A stretch of DNA of 64,000 bases from Euzebya sp. (lineage in GTDB: Bacteria; Actinomycetota; Nitriliruptoria; Euzebyales; Euzebyaceae). Of this stretch, positions 50,964 to 61,550 are shown piece after piece. Location of the stretch: NCBI RefSeq assembly GCF_964222135.1, contig NZ_CAXQBR010000051.1:32451-96450 (forward strand), in the 5' to 3' direction. Within the stretch, counting starts at the first letter, position 1. Every line of letters begins with the position of its first letter. The notes beneath the pieces were generated by a model that was given only the letters and a program-made list of their open reading frames with translations, was not told where the DNA came from and did not search any database. The position numbers and the translations under genes were made by a program.

Positions 50964-51821
50964 ATGGACGAGTCGACCACCACCTTCACCAGCCGCGACG
51001 GCATCGAGATCCAGACCTGGGTCTGGACCCCAGATGGGACCCCGCGGGCCGTCGTGCAGGTCCAGCACGGCCTCGCCGAGCACGCCGCCCGCTACCGCCG
51101 GCTCGCCCAGGCGCTGACCGCCGCCGGCTACCTCGTGTACGCCCCCGATGCTCGCGGCTCGGGGCGGACCGCCCAGGGCGCCTACGGCGTGTGGGGAGAG
51201 GACGGGTGGCCGGGCTGGGTCGACGACGTCGGCCGGCTGTCCGAGCGGATCCGCGCCGACCACCCCGACCTGCCCCTCGCGATCCTCGGCCACAGCATGG
51301 GGTCCTTCGCGACCCAGCAGCACCTGCTCGAGCACTCCGCTGACGTCGACGCGGTGGTGCTGTCCGGCAGCACCGAGGTCGGCTGGCTGGTCCCGGTGCT
51401 CGACGCCGACGAGCCGGCGGACCTCAGCGCCTTCAACGAGCCGTTCGAGCACCGCACCGGCTTCGAGTGGCTCAGCCGCGACGCCGACGAGGTCGACGCC
51501 TACGTCGCCGACCCGGCATGCGGGTGGGCGGCCCCGCCGCTGCCCGGCATCGCGAGCCTGGCCGCCGCCGCCGACCCCGACCGCATCGCGGCGGTCCGCG
51601 ACGACCTGCCCCTGCTCATCGTCTCCGGCGATGCCGACCCCCTCGCCCAGGGCGGCGCGGCGGTGGAGGCGCTGGCGCAGCGCTACCGCGACGCGGGGCT
51701 CACCGACGTCGAGGTGCACCTCTACCCCGGTGCGCGACACGAGGTCCTGAACGAGACCAACCGCGACGAGGTCACCCGGGACATCCTCACCTTCCTCGAC
51801 CGGACCGTCGGGGCGGGCTGA
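50964..51821 (+). CDS. Monoacylglycerol-lipase-like alpha/beta hydrolase (285 aa)
   Basis: Ser hydrolase with VQVQHGLAEHAARYRRLA (HGxxEH of the Hydrolase_4/MAG lipase group), PDARGSGRT, nucleophile elbow LAILGHSMGSFATQQ at about residues 108-122, acid in VSGDADPLAQGG, and base in LYPGARHEVLNETNRDEV, the last being diagnostic of the group. Start at ATG MDESTTTFTSRDG. No signal peptide. Likely releases fatty acids from monoacylglycerols or related esters. Confidence 0.9.
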   Translation: MDESTTTFTSRDGIEIQTWVWTPDGTPRAVVQVQHGLAEHAARYRRLAQALTAAGYLVYAPDARGSGRTAQGAYGVWGEDGWPGWVDDVGRLSERIRADHPDLPLAILGHSMGSFATQQHLLEHSADVDAVVLSGSTEVGWLVPVLDADEPADLSAFNEPFEHRTGFEWLSRDADEVDAYVADPACGWAAPPLPGIASLAAAADPDRIAAVRDDLPLLIVSGDADPLAQGGAAVEALAQRYRDAGLTDVEVHLYPGARHEVLNETNRDEVTRDILTFLDRTVGAG

Positions 51822-51833
51822 TCCGGACGCAGC

Positions 51834-52862
51834 TCAGCCGGCCCGCCCCCGCACGCGGCGGCCGGCCTCGCCGTAGACGTAGGAGGCGGTCTCGGCCAAG
51901 AAGTCGAGGGGGAAGCCGAGCTCGATCGGGGCGGCCTCCTCCAACCGGGCGAGCGCCCCCTCGTCCAGCACCACCTCCAGGGCCGCCAGGTTGTCCTGCA
52001 GCTGCGCCAGCCGGCGGGCACCGAGGATCGGGATGATCCGCGGCGACCGGGACCGCACCCACGCCAGGGCGACCTGTGCGGCGGACACGCCGAGCCCGTC
52101 GGCCACGTCCTGCACCGCCCGGGCGACCGAGCGATCCCGCTCCGACAGCCCCGACGGATCGACACGGGTCGAGCCCTCCGGCCCCTCCGGCCGGGTGAAC
52201 TTCCCCGACAGCACCCCGCCGGCGAGCGCCCCCCACGTCGCCACGCCCAGCCCCAGCCCCTCGGCCATGCCGAGCAGCTCCCGCTCCACGTCGCGCTGGA
52301 TCAGGCTGTAGGGGACCTGGATGGCGGCGAGCGGTGTCCAGCCCCGCCACTCCGCGAGGGTCTGCGCCCGCGCGACGACCCACGCCGGGGTGTCGGAGAG
52401 GCCGATGTAGCGGACCTTGCCCGCACGGACGGCGTCGTCGAGGGCCCGCATCGTCTCCTCGACCGGCGTGTGCGGATCCCAGATGTGGACCCAGTAGAGG
52501 TCGACGTGGTCGGTGCGGAGGCGGCGGAGGCTCTCCTCCAGGGACCGGATCAGGTTCATCCGGTGGTTCCCGGCCGCGTTCGGGTCCGCGCCATCGGTCG
52601 ACAGCGTGTACTTCGTCGACAGCACGACCCGGTCGCGCCGGCCCTCGAGCAGCTCCCCGACGATCCGCTCGCTCGCGCCGTCGGTGTAGTTGATCGCGGT
52701 GTCGACCACGTTGCCGCCGGCCTCGAGGTAGGCGTCGAGCATCGCCCGGCACTCCTCGGGCGGTGCGCCCCACCCCCACCCCTCGCCGAACGTCATGGTG
52801 CCGAGGAACGCCTCGGACACGCGCAGGCCCGTCGGGCCGAGCAACCGGTACTCCACGCGCAC
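51834..52862 (-). CDS. Aldo/keto reductase (342 aa)
   Basis: NADPH-dependent oxidoreductase with the TIM-barrel AKR layout: YRLLGPTGLRVSEAFLGTMTFG, catalytic Asp/Tyr in VVDTAINYTDGASERIVGELL, Lys in VVLSTKYTL, and His in VDLYWVHIWDPHTPVEE. Cofactor segment near the C-terminus is SPRIIPILGARRLAQLQDNLAAL. A second in-frame GTG six bases later would start VEYRLLG. The 13 bases between its stop and the convergent hydrolase hold no obvious terminator. Substrate not predictable. Confidence 0.9.
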   Translation of the reverse strand: MRVEYRLLGPTGLRVSEAFLGTMTFGEGWGWGAPPEECRAMLDAYLEAGGNVVDTAINYTDGASERIVGELLEGRRDRVVLSTKYTLSTDGADPNAAGNHRMNLIRSLEESLRRLRTDHVDLYWVHIWDPHTPVEETMRALDDAVRAGKVRYIGLSDTPAWVVARAQTLAEWRGWTPLAAIQVPYSLIQRDVERELLGMAEGLGLGVATWGALAGGVLSGKFTRPEGPEGSTRVDPSGLSERDRSVARAVQDVADGLGVSAAQVALAWVRSRSPRIIPILGARRLAQLQDNLAALEVVLDEGALARLEEAAPIELGFPLDFLAETASYVYGEAGRRVRGRAG

Positions 52863-52898
52863 ACGACACCGCGATGCCGGCCGCGGGTCAAGGGGCGA

Positions 52899-55139
52899 TC
52901 AGCGCAGCGCCAGCACCTCGGCGTCCGCGGTCGGCGCGGCGTGGGTCGCCTCGAGCGCCCCGCCCATCGTGAAGATCGAGTCCGCCGAGGCGCTGGCGGC
53001 CAGGCCGTGCCGGGCGATCGGCAGCGACGGCCAGGCCGTCCAGGTCCCGGCAGCCACGTCGTAGGCCTCCACCTCGGCGAAGACGCCGAGCGGCTGCTCG
53101 CCGCCGATCGCGACGAGCGTCCCCTCCACCATCGCGGCGGCGAGACCGCCGCGCGCGGTCGGCATGTCGGGGAGGGGCTCCCAGGTGTCGGTGGCCGGGT
53201 CGTAGCGCTCGAGGGTGGCCAGGTTCGCGTCCGAGGACAGCTCCCGACCGCCGACGGCGTACACGTGCTGGTCGTCGGCGACGAGGGCCAGGTGCTCCCG
53301 GGGGGTCGGGAGCGGTGCCACCTCGCGCCAGGACTCGCCGTCGAACACCTCGGTCGTGGCGATCAGCTCGCCGGCCGAGTCCTGGCCGCCGGTGACGACC
53401 AGCAGGTCCCCGACCGTGGCGGCGGCGCCGGCGGCGCGGGGCTGCAGCAGCGGGGGCAGCTCGACCCACTCGTCACCGCGCAGGGCGAACACCTGGTCGC
53501 TCGTGATCGCCGACAACAGGCTGCCCTCGGGCGCCCAGCCGCCGAGCACGACCACCTCGCCGCCGAACACCGCACTCATCTGGTGGTGGAGGGGGAGGGG
53601 CAGGTCCGGACCGGTCCGCCAGCTGTTCGTGGCCGGCTCGTACCCCTCCACCGACGTGGTGACCCCGTCCTCGGTCAGCCCGCCGGTGATCCAGATCGTC
53701 CCCTGGAGGGTCACCGCGGGGATCTGCTGGCGCGCGACCCGCATGGATCGGACGGCCTGCCACTCCGACGGCGCCGGCATGCCCGTCGCGCCGTCGGACC
53801 CCTCGCCGGCCGCGTCCGCCCCCTCGACCTCTGGGGTGTCGGTGGCCGGGGTGGCTGCGGCCGTGTCCGCGGGGGTTCCCCCCGCCGGCCCGTCCTCCGC
53901 CCGCCCGTCCTCCGCCGCCGGGTCACCTGCCCCCTCGTCCTGTGCGGGCCCGGCCGCGCCGGCCGCCAGCTCGGTGCCGTCGCCGTCGTCCCCGTCCGAC
54001 CCGAGGACCACGACCGCGCCCACCGCCACGACCAGCAGCACCCCGACCAGCGCCAGCAGCGCGGGGGCGCGGCGTGACCGCCGGGTCGTCGCACCTGGCG
54101 GCGGTCCACCCTGGCCGGTGACCGGCCCGATCTCGGCTGGGCCAGCCGGGGCGACGGCCGGCGTCCCCCCGTCCGCAGCCCGGTCGCTCGCCGCGACCGG
54201 CGGCGCGACGCCGTCGGTGTCGAACACGGGCAACCCGCCCGGGCGGGCGTAGGTGACCGTGGCGTCTGCCGTCGGCTCGGCACCCGGCGCCTGGGGGAGG
54301 ACCATCGGGGTCTCCGCCAGGCCGAGCGCGCGCTGGGCGGCCCGCGGCGCGGCGCCGACCGCCGCCGCGGTCGGGTACCGGGCGCGCGGCGACTTCGCCA
54401 TCGCGGTCTCGAGCGCGGTCGCGAACACCCCGGGCACGCCGCGCGGCCGCAGGTCGGGGACCGGGTCGCGGGCGACGCGGAGCACCATGGCCAGGATCGA
54501 CTCGTCCTCGTCCGCGGCGAACGGGGCGCCGCCCGCGACGAGGGTGAACAGCGTGGCCCCCAGCCCGTACACGTCGGCGGCCACCTCGGGTCGCTTCCCG
54601 TCGAGCACCTCCGGCGCCGCGTAGGCGACCGAGGCGGTGATCATGCCGGTCTTGGTCTGCTCGCCGTCGTCGAGGCTGGCGATCCCGAAGTCGGCCAGGC
54701 GCGGCTCGCCGAAGTCGCTGAGCAGGATGTTGGCGGGCTTCAGGTCGCGGTGCAGGATCCCCGAGCGGTGCGCGGTCTCGAGCGCTCCGGCCATCTTCAC
54801 GCCGAGGTCCAGGACCTCCTGCCACGGCATCGCCCCCTGCCGGTCGAGGCGGTCGGCCAGGGACCCGCCGCGCATCAGCTCCATCGCGAGGTACGGCATC
54901 CCCTCCGCGGTGAACCCCGACGCGAACACCGGCGTGATGTGGGGGTGGTTGGAGACCTTGCCGAGCGCCTGGCGCTCGCGGTCGAAGCGGCGGAGGGTGC
55001 GCTCGTCGCTGAGGGTCAGGACCTTGATCGCGACGGTCCGGTCGAAGGCCGGCTGGCGGGCGGTGTACACGATGCCGAACCCGCCGCGGCCGATCTCGAC
55101 GAGATCGACGAACTCCTCGGTCCCGAGATCAGTCGCCAT
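52899..55139 (-). CDS. Transmembrane Ser/Thr kinase with extracellular Kelch propeller (746 aa)
   Basis: Receptor-like kinase. The cytoplasmic kinase domain spans about residues 8-265: P-loop IGRGGFGIVYTA, VAIKV Lys, catalytic GILHRDLKPANILL and metal-binding LADFGIAS, APE motif YAAPEVLDG. A Pro/Ala linker leads to one transmembrane helix near 362-385 (LLALVGVLLVVAVGAVVVLG), an acidic spacer, then six Kelch-type repeats (for example IWITGGLTEDG, EVVVLGGWAPEG, LLVVTGGQDSAG, VYAVGGRELSSD) to the end. Actinobacterial kinases usually carry PASTA or NHL sensors; Kelch is uncommon. The ligand would be extracellular. All catalytic residues are present. Confidence 0.93.
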   Translation of the reverse strand: MATDLGTEEFVDLVEIGRGGFGIVYTARQPAFDRTVAIKVLTLSDERTLRRFDRERQALGKVSNHPHITPVFASGFTAEGMPYLAMELMRGGSLADRLDRQGAMPWQEVLDLGVKMAGALETAHRSGILHRDLKPANILLSDFGEPRLADFGIASLDDGEQTKTGMITASVAYAAPEVLDGKRPEVAADVYGLGATLFTLVAGGAPFAADEDESILAMVLRVARDPVPDLRPRGVPGVFATALETAMAKSPRARYPTAAAVGAAPRAAQRALGLAETPMVLPQAPGAEPTADATVTYARPGGLPVFDTDGVAPPVAASDRAADGGTPAVAPAGPAEIGPVTGQGGPPPGATTRRSRRAPALLALVGVLLVVAVGAVVVLGSDGDDGDGTELAAGAAGPAQDEGAGDPAAEDGRAEDGPAGGTPADTAAATPATDTPEVEGADAAGEGSDGATGMPAPSEWQAVRSMRVARQQIPAVTLQGTIWITGGLTEDGVTTSVEGYEPATNSWRTGPDLPLPLHHQMSAVFGGEVVVLGGWAPEGSLLSAITSDQVFALRGDEWVELPPLLQPRAAGAAATVGDLLVVTGGQDSAGELIATTEVFDGESWREVAPLPTPREHLALVADDQHVYAVGGRELSSDANLATLERYDPATDTWEPLPDMPTARGGLAAAMVEGTLVAIGGEQPLGVFAEVEAYDVAAGTWTAWPSLPIARHGLAASASADSIFTMGGALEATHAAPTADAEVLALR

Positions 55140-55330
55140 GGTCCACCGCTGCTCCTCCGACCCACCACCGGATGCGGCGGCCGGAGGCGGAGTATCGCAC
55201 CTCCCCCCCAGCGCACCGCTGACGTGTGGGTGACGTCGCCGGGCCGGCGGGTGGGGTCGGTGGGGGGCTCGCGTACGCTGACGCGTCCGGCGCCGACCGA
55301 CGGCGCCCGACTCGGACGAAGGGGGTCGGC

Positions 55331-56422
55331 GTGGGCCGACGTGCGGTGGTGGCGGTCATGGCGCTGGTGCTGGCGGTGCTCGCCGCGGCCTGCGGCGGGA
55401 CCGACCCGGTCGACGACGGGACGGAGGCGGCGACGCCCACCGCGACGACCGACCCGTCGACGGGGGAGGCGACGGACGCGACCGACCGGCCGTCCTTCGC
55501 CGAGCGGCTGGCGCTGCTGCCACCCGTGGGGGAGGACCAGGCCCAGGTCGTCCTCGGCGACCTCGACCGCGCCGCGGCGCTCGCCGGCGTCACCGCGCCG
55601 AGCGACCCGGCCGACGAGGCCGCGATCCCCTACCTGCTCGCGATCTCCGGCGGCCCGACCGCCGACGGCGATCCGTCCCAGGTCGTGATCCCGCTGCCCA
55701 CCACCGCCCACCCCGAGCGCGCGGCCCAGATCGCGGAGTTCGCCGCGGAGGTCGGGTGGTCGGCGATCGACCTCGACTGGTACGCCGAGGTGTCGGCCCC
55801 GCCCGCCGTCACGATGGTGGCCGGTGGCGACGTGACCCCCGACGACCTGACCGCCGCGATCGGCGAGCCGGATGACGACCTCTGGGCCGTCGGCGGCGGC
55901 GAGCCGTTCGCGCCGTCCCTCGAGGACACGACCCCCGCCAGGCCGATCGGCGAACCGCTGTGGCTGACCCTGGCCGACGGCGTCCTCGGCGTCGCGCGGT
56001 CACCCGAGTCCCTCGACGCGCTGCGCGGGGGTGGTGCCAGCGCCGCCGACGACGAGGGCCTGCTGGCCCTGGCCGAGCTCGCCGACGACCGGGAGTGCCT
56101 CGGCGCCCACATCGCCCTCGGGCCCGGTGATCCGGTGATGTGGTGCCCCCTGTCCCAGGCGGAGCCCGCGCGCACCGCGCTCCTCGCGGCGCGGCTGGCC
56201 GACGAGGCTTCGGCCGCGGCCGAGGTGGCCCGTGTGGCGGAGGTGCTGACCGGCAGCGCGTCCCAGTCCGGCCAGCCCTACGTCGAGCTGTTCAGCTCGA
56301 CCGACGTCAGCCAGGACGAGCGCCTGGTCGTCCTCGAGCTCGAGATCGCCGCGGACCGCCCGGCGGACCTCCCCCTCCGCATGCTCTTCCTGCGCGATCC
56401 GGCGGTGCCGGGCGGCGGGTGA
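55331..56422 (+). CDS. Lipoprotein of unknown function (363 aa)
   Basis: GTG start followed by a short basic and hydrophobic segment and lipobox LAAACGG, then a Thr/Asp-rich linker. The remaining 300 residues are mixed alpha/beta, rich in Asp and Ala, with no recognised domain; segments FAAEVGWSAIDLDWYAEVSAPPAVTMVAGGDVTPDDL and LTGSASQSGQPYVELFS look structured. Two Cys (RECLGAHIAL and MWCPL) could form a disulfide. Divergent from the Kelch-kinase gene (about 190 bases apart), so it may be functionally linked with that receptor. I do not recognise the family. Confidence 0.8.
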   Translation: MGRRAVVAVMALVLAVLAAACGGTDPVDDGTEAATPTATTDPSTGEATDATDRPSFAERLALLPPVGEDQAQVVLGDLDRAAALAGVTAPSDPADEAAIPYLLAISGGPTADGDPSQVVIPLPTTAHPERAAQIAEFAAEVGWSAIDLDWYAEVSAPPAVTMVAGGDVTPDDLTAAIGEPDDDLWAVGGGEPFAPSLEDTTPARPIGEPLWLTLADGVLGVARSPESLDALRGGGASAADDEGLLALAELADDRECLGAHIALGPGDPVMWCPLSQAEPARTALLAARLADEASAAAEVARVAEVLTGSASQSGQPYVELFSSTDVSQDERLVVLELEIAADRPADLPLRMLFLRDPAVPGGG

Positions 56423-56467
56423 CCTCCGTTCCGGGCGTCGCCCGGACACCACGTATGCTCGACGCCA

Positions 56468-56495
56468 CACTTCTGTCGGCCAGCAGACGGAAGTG
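56468..56495. promoter_or_regulatory. Operator-like inverted repeat before the ROK gene
   Basis: CACTTCTGTC and GACGGAAGTG pair at nine of ten positions around an eight-base centre and lie 30 bases before the ROK regulator start. A likely binding site for the ROK repressor itself. Confidence 0.55.
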
Positions 56496-56525
56496 CCCGC
56501 TCCGCACGACCCGGTTCGAGGACGC

Positions 56526-57710
56526 ATGCCAGACAACGCCGCCAACACCCCGGGGGAGGTCCTCGCGCTGATCCGGGACGGCCGCGCCCGGACCCGCTCG
56601 GAGCTGTCCCGCCTCACCGGCATGTCCCGGTCGACGATCACCCAGCGCATCGACGCGCTGCTGGCGGGGAACTTCCTGTACGAGGCCGGTGAGGCACCGT
56701 CCAGCGGCGGGCGCCCCCCGCAGACGCTCGCCTTCAACTCCGACGCCGGCGTCGTGCTGGTCGCCGACCTCGACGTCACGCACAGCCGCTTCGCCGTGGC
56801 CGACCTGTCTGGTCGGCTGCTGGCCGAGTCCGCCGGCGAGCTCGACATCGCCGAGGGGCCCGAACGGGTCATGGGGTGGGTCCTGGACCGCTTCTCCGAG
56901 CTCCTCGAGGAGGTCGGACGGCAGGACGCGGACGTCCGGGGCATCGGGGTGGGTCTGCCGGGGCCGGTGGAGTACTCCGCCGGCCGCGCCGTCAGCCCAC
57001 CGATCATGCCGGGGTGGGACGGCGTCGCGGTCCCGTCGCTGCTGCGCCCAACCTTCGACGTGCCCGTGCTGGTGGACAACGACGTCAACATCATGGCCCT
57101 CGGGGAGTACTGGACCCGCTGGCGCGACCGCATCGACCACATGCTGTTCGTCAAGGTCGGCACCGGCATCGGCAGCGGCATCGTGGCGAACGGCGACATC
57201 TACCGCGGCCAGCACGGCGCCGCGGGGGACATGGGCCACGTCCAGGTGCCGACCGCCACCGAGGTGGTCTGCCGGTGCGGCAACCGGGGCTGCCTCGAGG
57301 CCATCGCCGGCGGCGGCGCGCTGGCCGAGCGGCTGCGCGGCCTGGGCGAGACCGTGGTCGACGGGCGCGACGTGGCGAAGTCCGCGCTCGCCGGCGACAC
57401 GCGCGCGATCCGCATGATCCGATCGGCCGGCCGCCAGATCGGCGAGGTGCTGGCAGGCGTCGTCAACCTGCTCAACCCCGGGGCGATCATCCTGGGCGGC
57501 GACGTCGCGCTGGCCGCCAACGAGCTGGTGGCCGGCGTGCGCGAGGTCGTCTACGAGCGGTCGACCGTCCTCGCCACCCACGACCTGACCGTCGAGTGCT
57601 CGGAGCTGGGCGACCGCGCCGGCGTGGTCGGCGCCGCCGTGATGATCATCGAGTCGATCCTCCTCCCGAGCGCGGTGGACGCCGCGATCCGGGGTGACGC
57701 CGCAGGCTGA
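56526..57710 (+). CDS. ROK-family transcriptional regulator (394 aa)
   Basis: N-terminal winged helix: GEVLALIRDGRARTRSELSRLTGMSRSTITQRIDALLAGN. The ROK sugar-kinase-like body has a phosphate-1-like strand GVVLVADLDVTHSRFAVADLSG, GIGVGLPGPV, DNDVNIMALGEYW and the zinc-binding signature CRCGNRGCLEA with an upstream His (MGHVQVP). DGE/ExGH sugar-contact residues are largely present. It precedes a dehydrogenase and an RbsABC-like transporter, and probably represses that sugar or polyol operon in the absence of substrate. The dehydrogenase gene has its own TTGACA promoter region 86 bases long. Confidence 0.92.
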   Translation: MPDNAANTPGEVLALIRDGRARTRSELSRLTGMSRSTITQRIDALLAGNFLYEAGEAPSSGGRPPQTLAFNSDAGVVLVADLDVTHSRFAVADLSGRLLAESAGELDIAEGPERVMGWVLDRFSELLEEVGRQDADVRGIGVGLPGPVEYSAGRAVSPPIMPGWDGVAVPSLLRPTFDVPVLVDNDVNIMALGEYWTRWRDRIDHMLFVKVGTGIGSGIVANGDIYRGQHGAAGDMGHVQVPTATEVVCRCGNRGCLEAIAGGGALAERLRGLGETVVDGRDVAKSALAGDTRAIRMIRSAGRQIGEVLAGVVNLLNPGAIILGGDVALAANELVAGVREVVYERSTVLATHDLTVECSELGDRAGVVGAAVMIIESILLPSAVDAAIRGDAAG

Positions 57711-57760
57711 ACGCGTCGATCCCGTGTCGGACTTGTTCCAGCCAGGTTGCCGACTTCTGC

Positions 57761-57766
57761 TTGACA
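57761..57766 (+). promoter_or_regulatory. -35 box before the dehydrogenase/transporter operon
   Basis: A consensus TTGACA lies 31 bases before the start of the Gfo/Idh/MocA gene. The -10 region at a 17-base spacing reads CAAGAC, a weak match, as is common in high-GC actinobacteria. It suggests that transport genes can be transcribed without the ROK gene. Confidence 0.45.
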
Positions 57767-57796
57767 TGTGACGTAAGGGTGCACAAGACTCGCCAC

Positions 57797-58947
57797 ATGG
57801 ACCCCGTGGCGACCGCGACCCCCTCCGCCCTCGATGCGCCCGGCGGCGACGGTCCGCGGGCGACGGGGTACCGGGCGGGGATCGTCGGCGGGGGGTTCAT
57901 GGGCCGCGTCCACGCCCGGTCGATCGTGGTCGCCGGCGGGGTCGTCGCCGCCGTCGCGGCCCGCTCGCCGGAGTCCGCCCGGCGCGCCGCGGCCGAGCTC
58001 GGCGCCGGCCGCGCGGTGGGCGGGGTCGAGGAGCTCGTGGACCTCGATGACGTCGACGTCGTCCACGTCTGCACCCCGAACCACCTGCACCACCCGGTCG
58101 CCATGGCCGCGCTCGACGCCGGCAAGCACGTCGTGTGCGAGAAGCCCCTGGCCACGTCGAGCGACCAGGCCGCCGAGATGCTGGCCGCCCTCGAGCGGCA
58201 CGGCCGCGTCGGCACCGTCCCGTTCGTCTACCGCTTCCACCCGATGGCCCGCGAGGCCCGCGAACGGATCCGCGGCGGGGGCATCGGCCGGGTCCTCCTT
58301 GCCCACGGCTCGTACCTGCAGGACTGGCTCACCCAGCCCGAGGACGACGACTGGCGCGTCGACGCCGACCTCGGCGGTCCCAGCCGCGCGTTCGCCGACA
58401 TCGGGTCCCACTGGTGCGACATGCTCGAGTTCCTGACCGGCGACCGCCTCGCCGCCGTCAGCGCGCAGATGGCGACCGTGCAGCCCCAGCGGGGTGGCCG
58501 GGCCCGGCCCGTCGCGACCGAGGACGTCGTCACCCGGCAGGTCCGCACGACCGGCGGCCTCCCCGGCACGGCTGTGATCAGCCAGGTCTCCCCCGGCCGC
58601 AAGAACCGGCTGCTGCTCGAGGTCTCCGGCACCGAGGGGACGCTGACGTTCGACCAGGAGCAGCCGGAGCAGCTGTGGCACGGCCGCCGGTCCGCCTCGG
58701 AGGTCCTCGTGCGCGACCCGGAGTCCCTGTCCGCCGCGGCGGCGCGGTACAGCCGCCTGCCCGGCGGGCACGCCCAGGGCTACCAGGACTGCTTCGACGC
58801 CTTCGTCCGCGACACCGCCCTCGCCGTCGCCGGCGAGGTCCCCGACGGCCTGCCCACCTTCGCCGACGGCCTCCGCTCGGTCCGGGTGGTTGACGCGGTC
58901 GTGGCCTCGGCCGCCGACGACGGCTCCTGGGTGGCGGTGGACGGGCC

Positions 58948-58951
<4 letters not shown>
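57797..58951 (+). CDS. Gfo/Idh/MocA-family NAD(P)-dependent oxidoreductase (384 aa)
   Basis: Rossmann motif AGIVGGGFMGRVHARSI (GGGxxG) near residue 28, then VVHVCTPNHLHHPVAMAALDAGKHVVCEKPLA with the catalytic Lys of EKP, and an active-site region AFADIGSHWCDMLEFLTGD carrying the conserved Asp and His of inositol- and glucose-dehydrogenase-like enzymes. About 25 disordered residues precede the fold. It is the first gene of the transporter operon, its stop overlapping the ATPase start by GTGA; it presumably oxidises the imported sugar or polyol. Confidence 0.92.
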
Positions 58952-60482
<1,531 letters not shown>

Positions 60483-60486
<4 letters not shown>

Positions 60487-61550
60487 GCGGCACCGCGACC
60501 CGGCCGGCGCTCGCCTCCCGCCTGCGCACGTCGCCGACCGCGATCATCTGGCTCGCGTTCGTCGCGGTCGTGCTCGTCAGCACCGCCCTCGTCGCCGCCG
60601 ACGGTCGGAACCTCCTCGGCCAGGCCAACGTGGTCAACCTGCTCAGCCGCACTAGCGTGCTCGGGTTCATCGCCATCGGCCAGACGCTGGTGATCCTGTG
60701 CCGCTCCCTCGACCTGTCGGTCGGCTACACCGCGGCGCTGGCGAGCATCGTCGGCGCGACGACGATGGCCGGCGACCCGGGGCGCATCGTCCCGGGCATC
60801 GCGGCCGCCCTGGCCGTGTCCGCCGCCATCGGGCTGTTCAACGGCCTGGTCATCGCGAAGCTGGACGTCAACCCGTTCATCACGACGCTCGGCACGGGCC
60901 TCATCATCAAGGGCTACCTCGACACCCGGTACGCCGGGCCGGTCGGCGACGTCCCCGCGGCCTTCCAGGACTTCGGGTACACGCGCATCTCCTACGTGCC
61001 CCTGGCCACGTTCGTGATGCTCGGCGTCGCGGCCGCCGCGGTCCTGCTGCTCCGCCGCACGCGGGTCGGCCACGCCATGTACGCGATCGGCGGCAACGAC
61101 GAGGCCGCCCGCCTGTCGGGCATCCGCACCGACCGGACGATGGTCGCCGCCCACGTGCTGTGCTCGGCCACGGTGGGCATCGCCGGGCTCCTGCTCGCCG
61201 CCCGGTTCTCCACCGGCGTCGGCGCCCAGATCTACTCCGCCGGCTACGACCTCGACTCGATCGCGGCGGTGGTCCTCGGCGGCACGCTGCTGATGGGCGG
61301 CAGGGGAGGCGTGGCGGGCACGGTCGCCGGCGTCCTGATCCTGGCCACGCTCGACACGGTCTTCAACCTGCTCGAGGTCGACCCGTTCTTCCGCGACGTG
61401 CTCCGAGGCGTGATCATCATCACCGCCGTGGCGCTGTACGCCAGGCGCGAGCTCGACCTGAGCGCCGCCCGCCACCGCTTCACGCGGGCAGGCCGCCCCG
61501 TCCGCGGCGCGCACGCCACCGCGACGTCCTCGTCGGAGGGGGCCGCGTGA
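60483..61550 (+). CDS. Sugar ABC importer permease 1, RbsC-like (355 aa)
   Basis: Polytopic CUT2 permease with about ten helices. Typical segments: GFIAIGQTLVILCRSLDLSVGYTAALASIVGA, GLFNGLVIAKLDVNPFITTLGTGLIIKG, MYAIGGNDEAARLSGIRTDRTMVAAHVLC and YDLDSIAAVVLGGTLLMGGRGGVAGTVAG. GTG start overlaps the ATPase stop, and its stop overlaps the start of the second permease, so the transporter uses a heterodimer of permeases. Confidence 0.94.
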
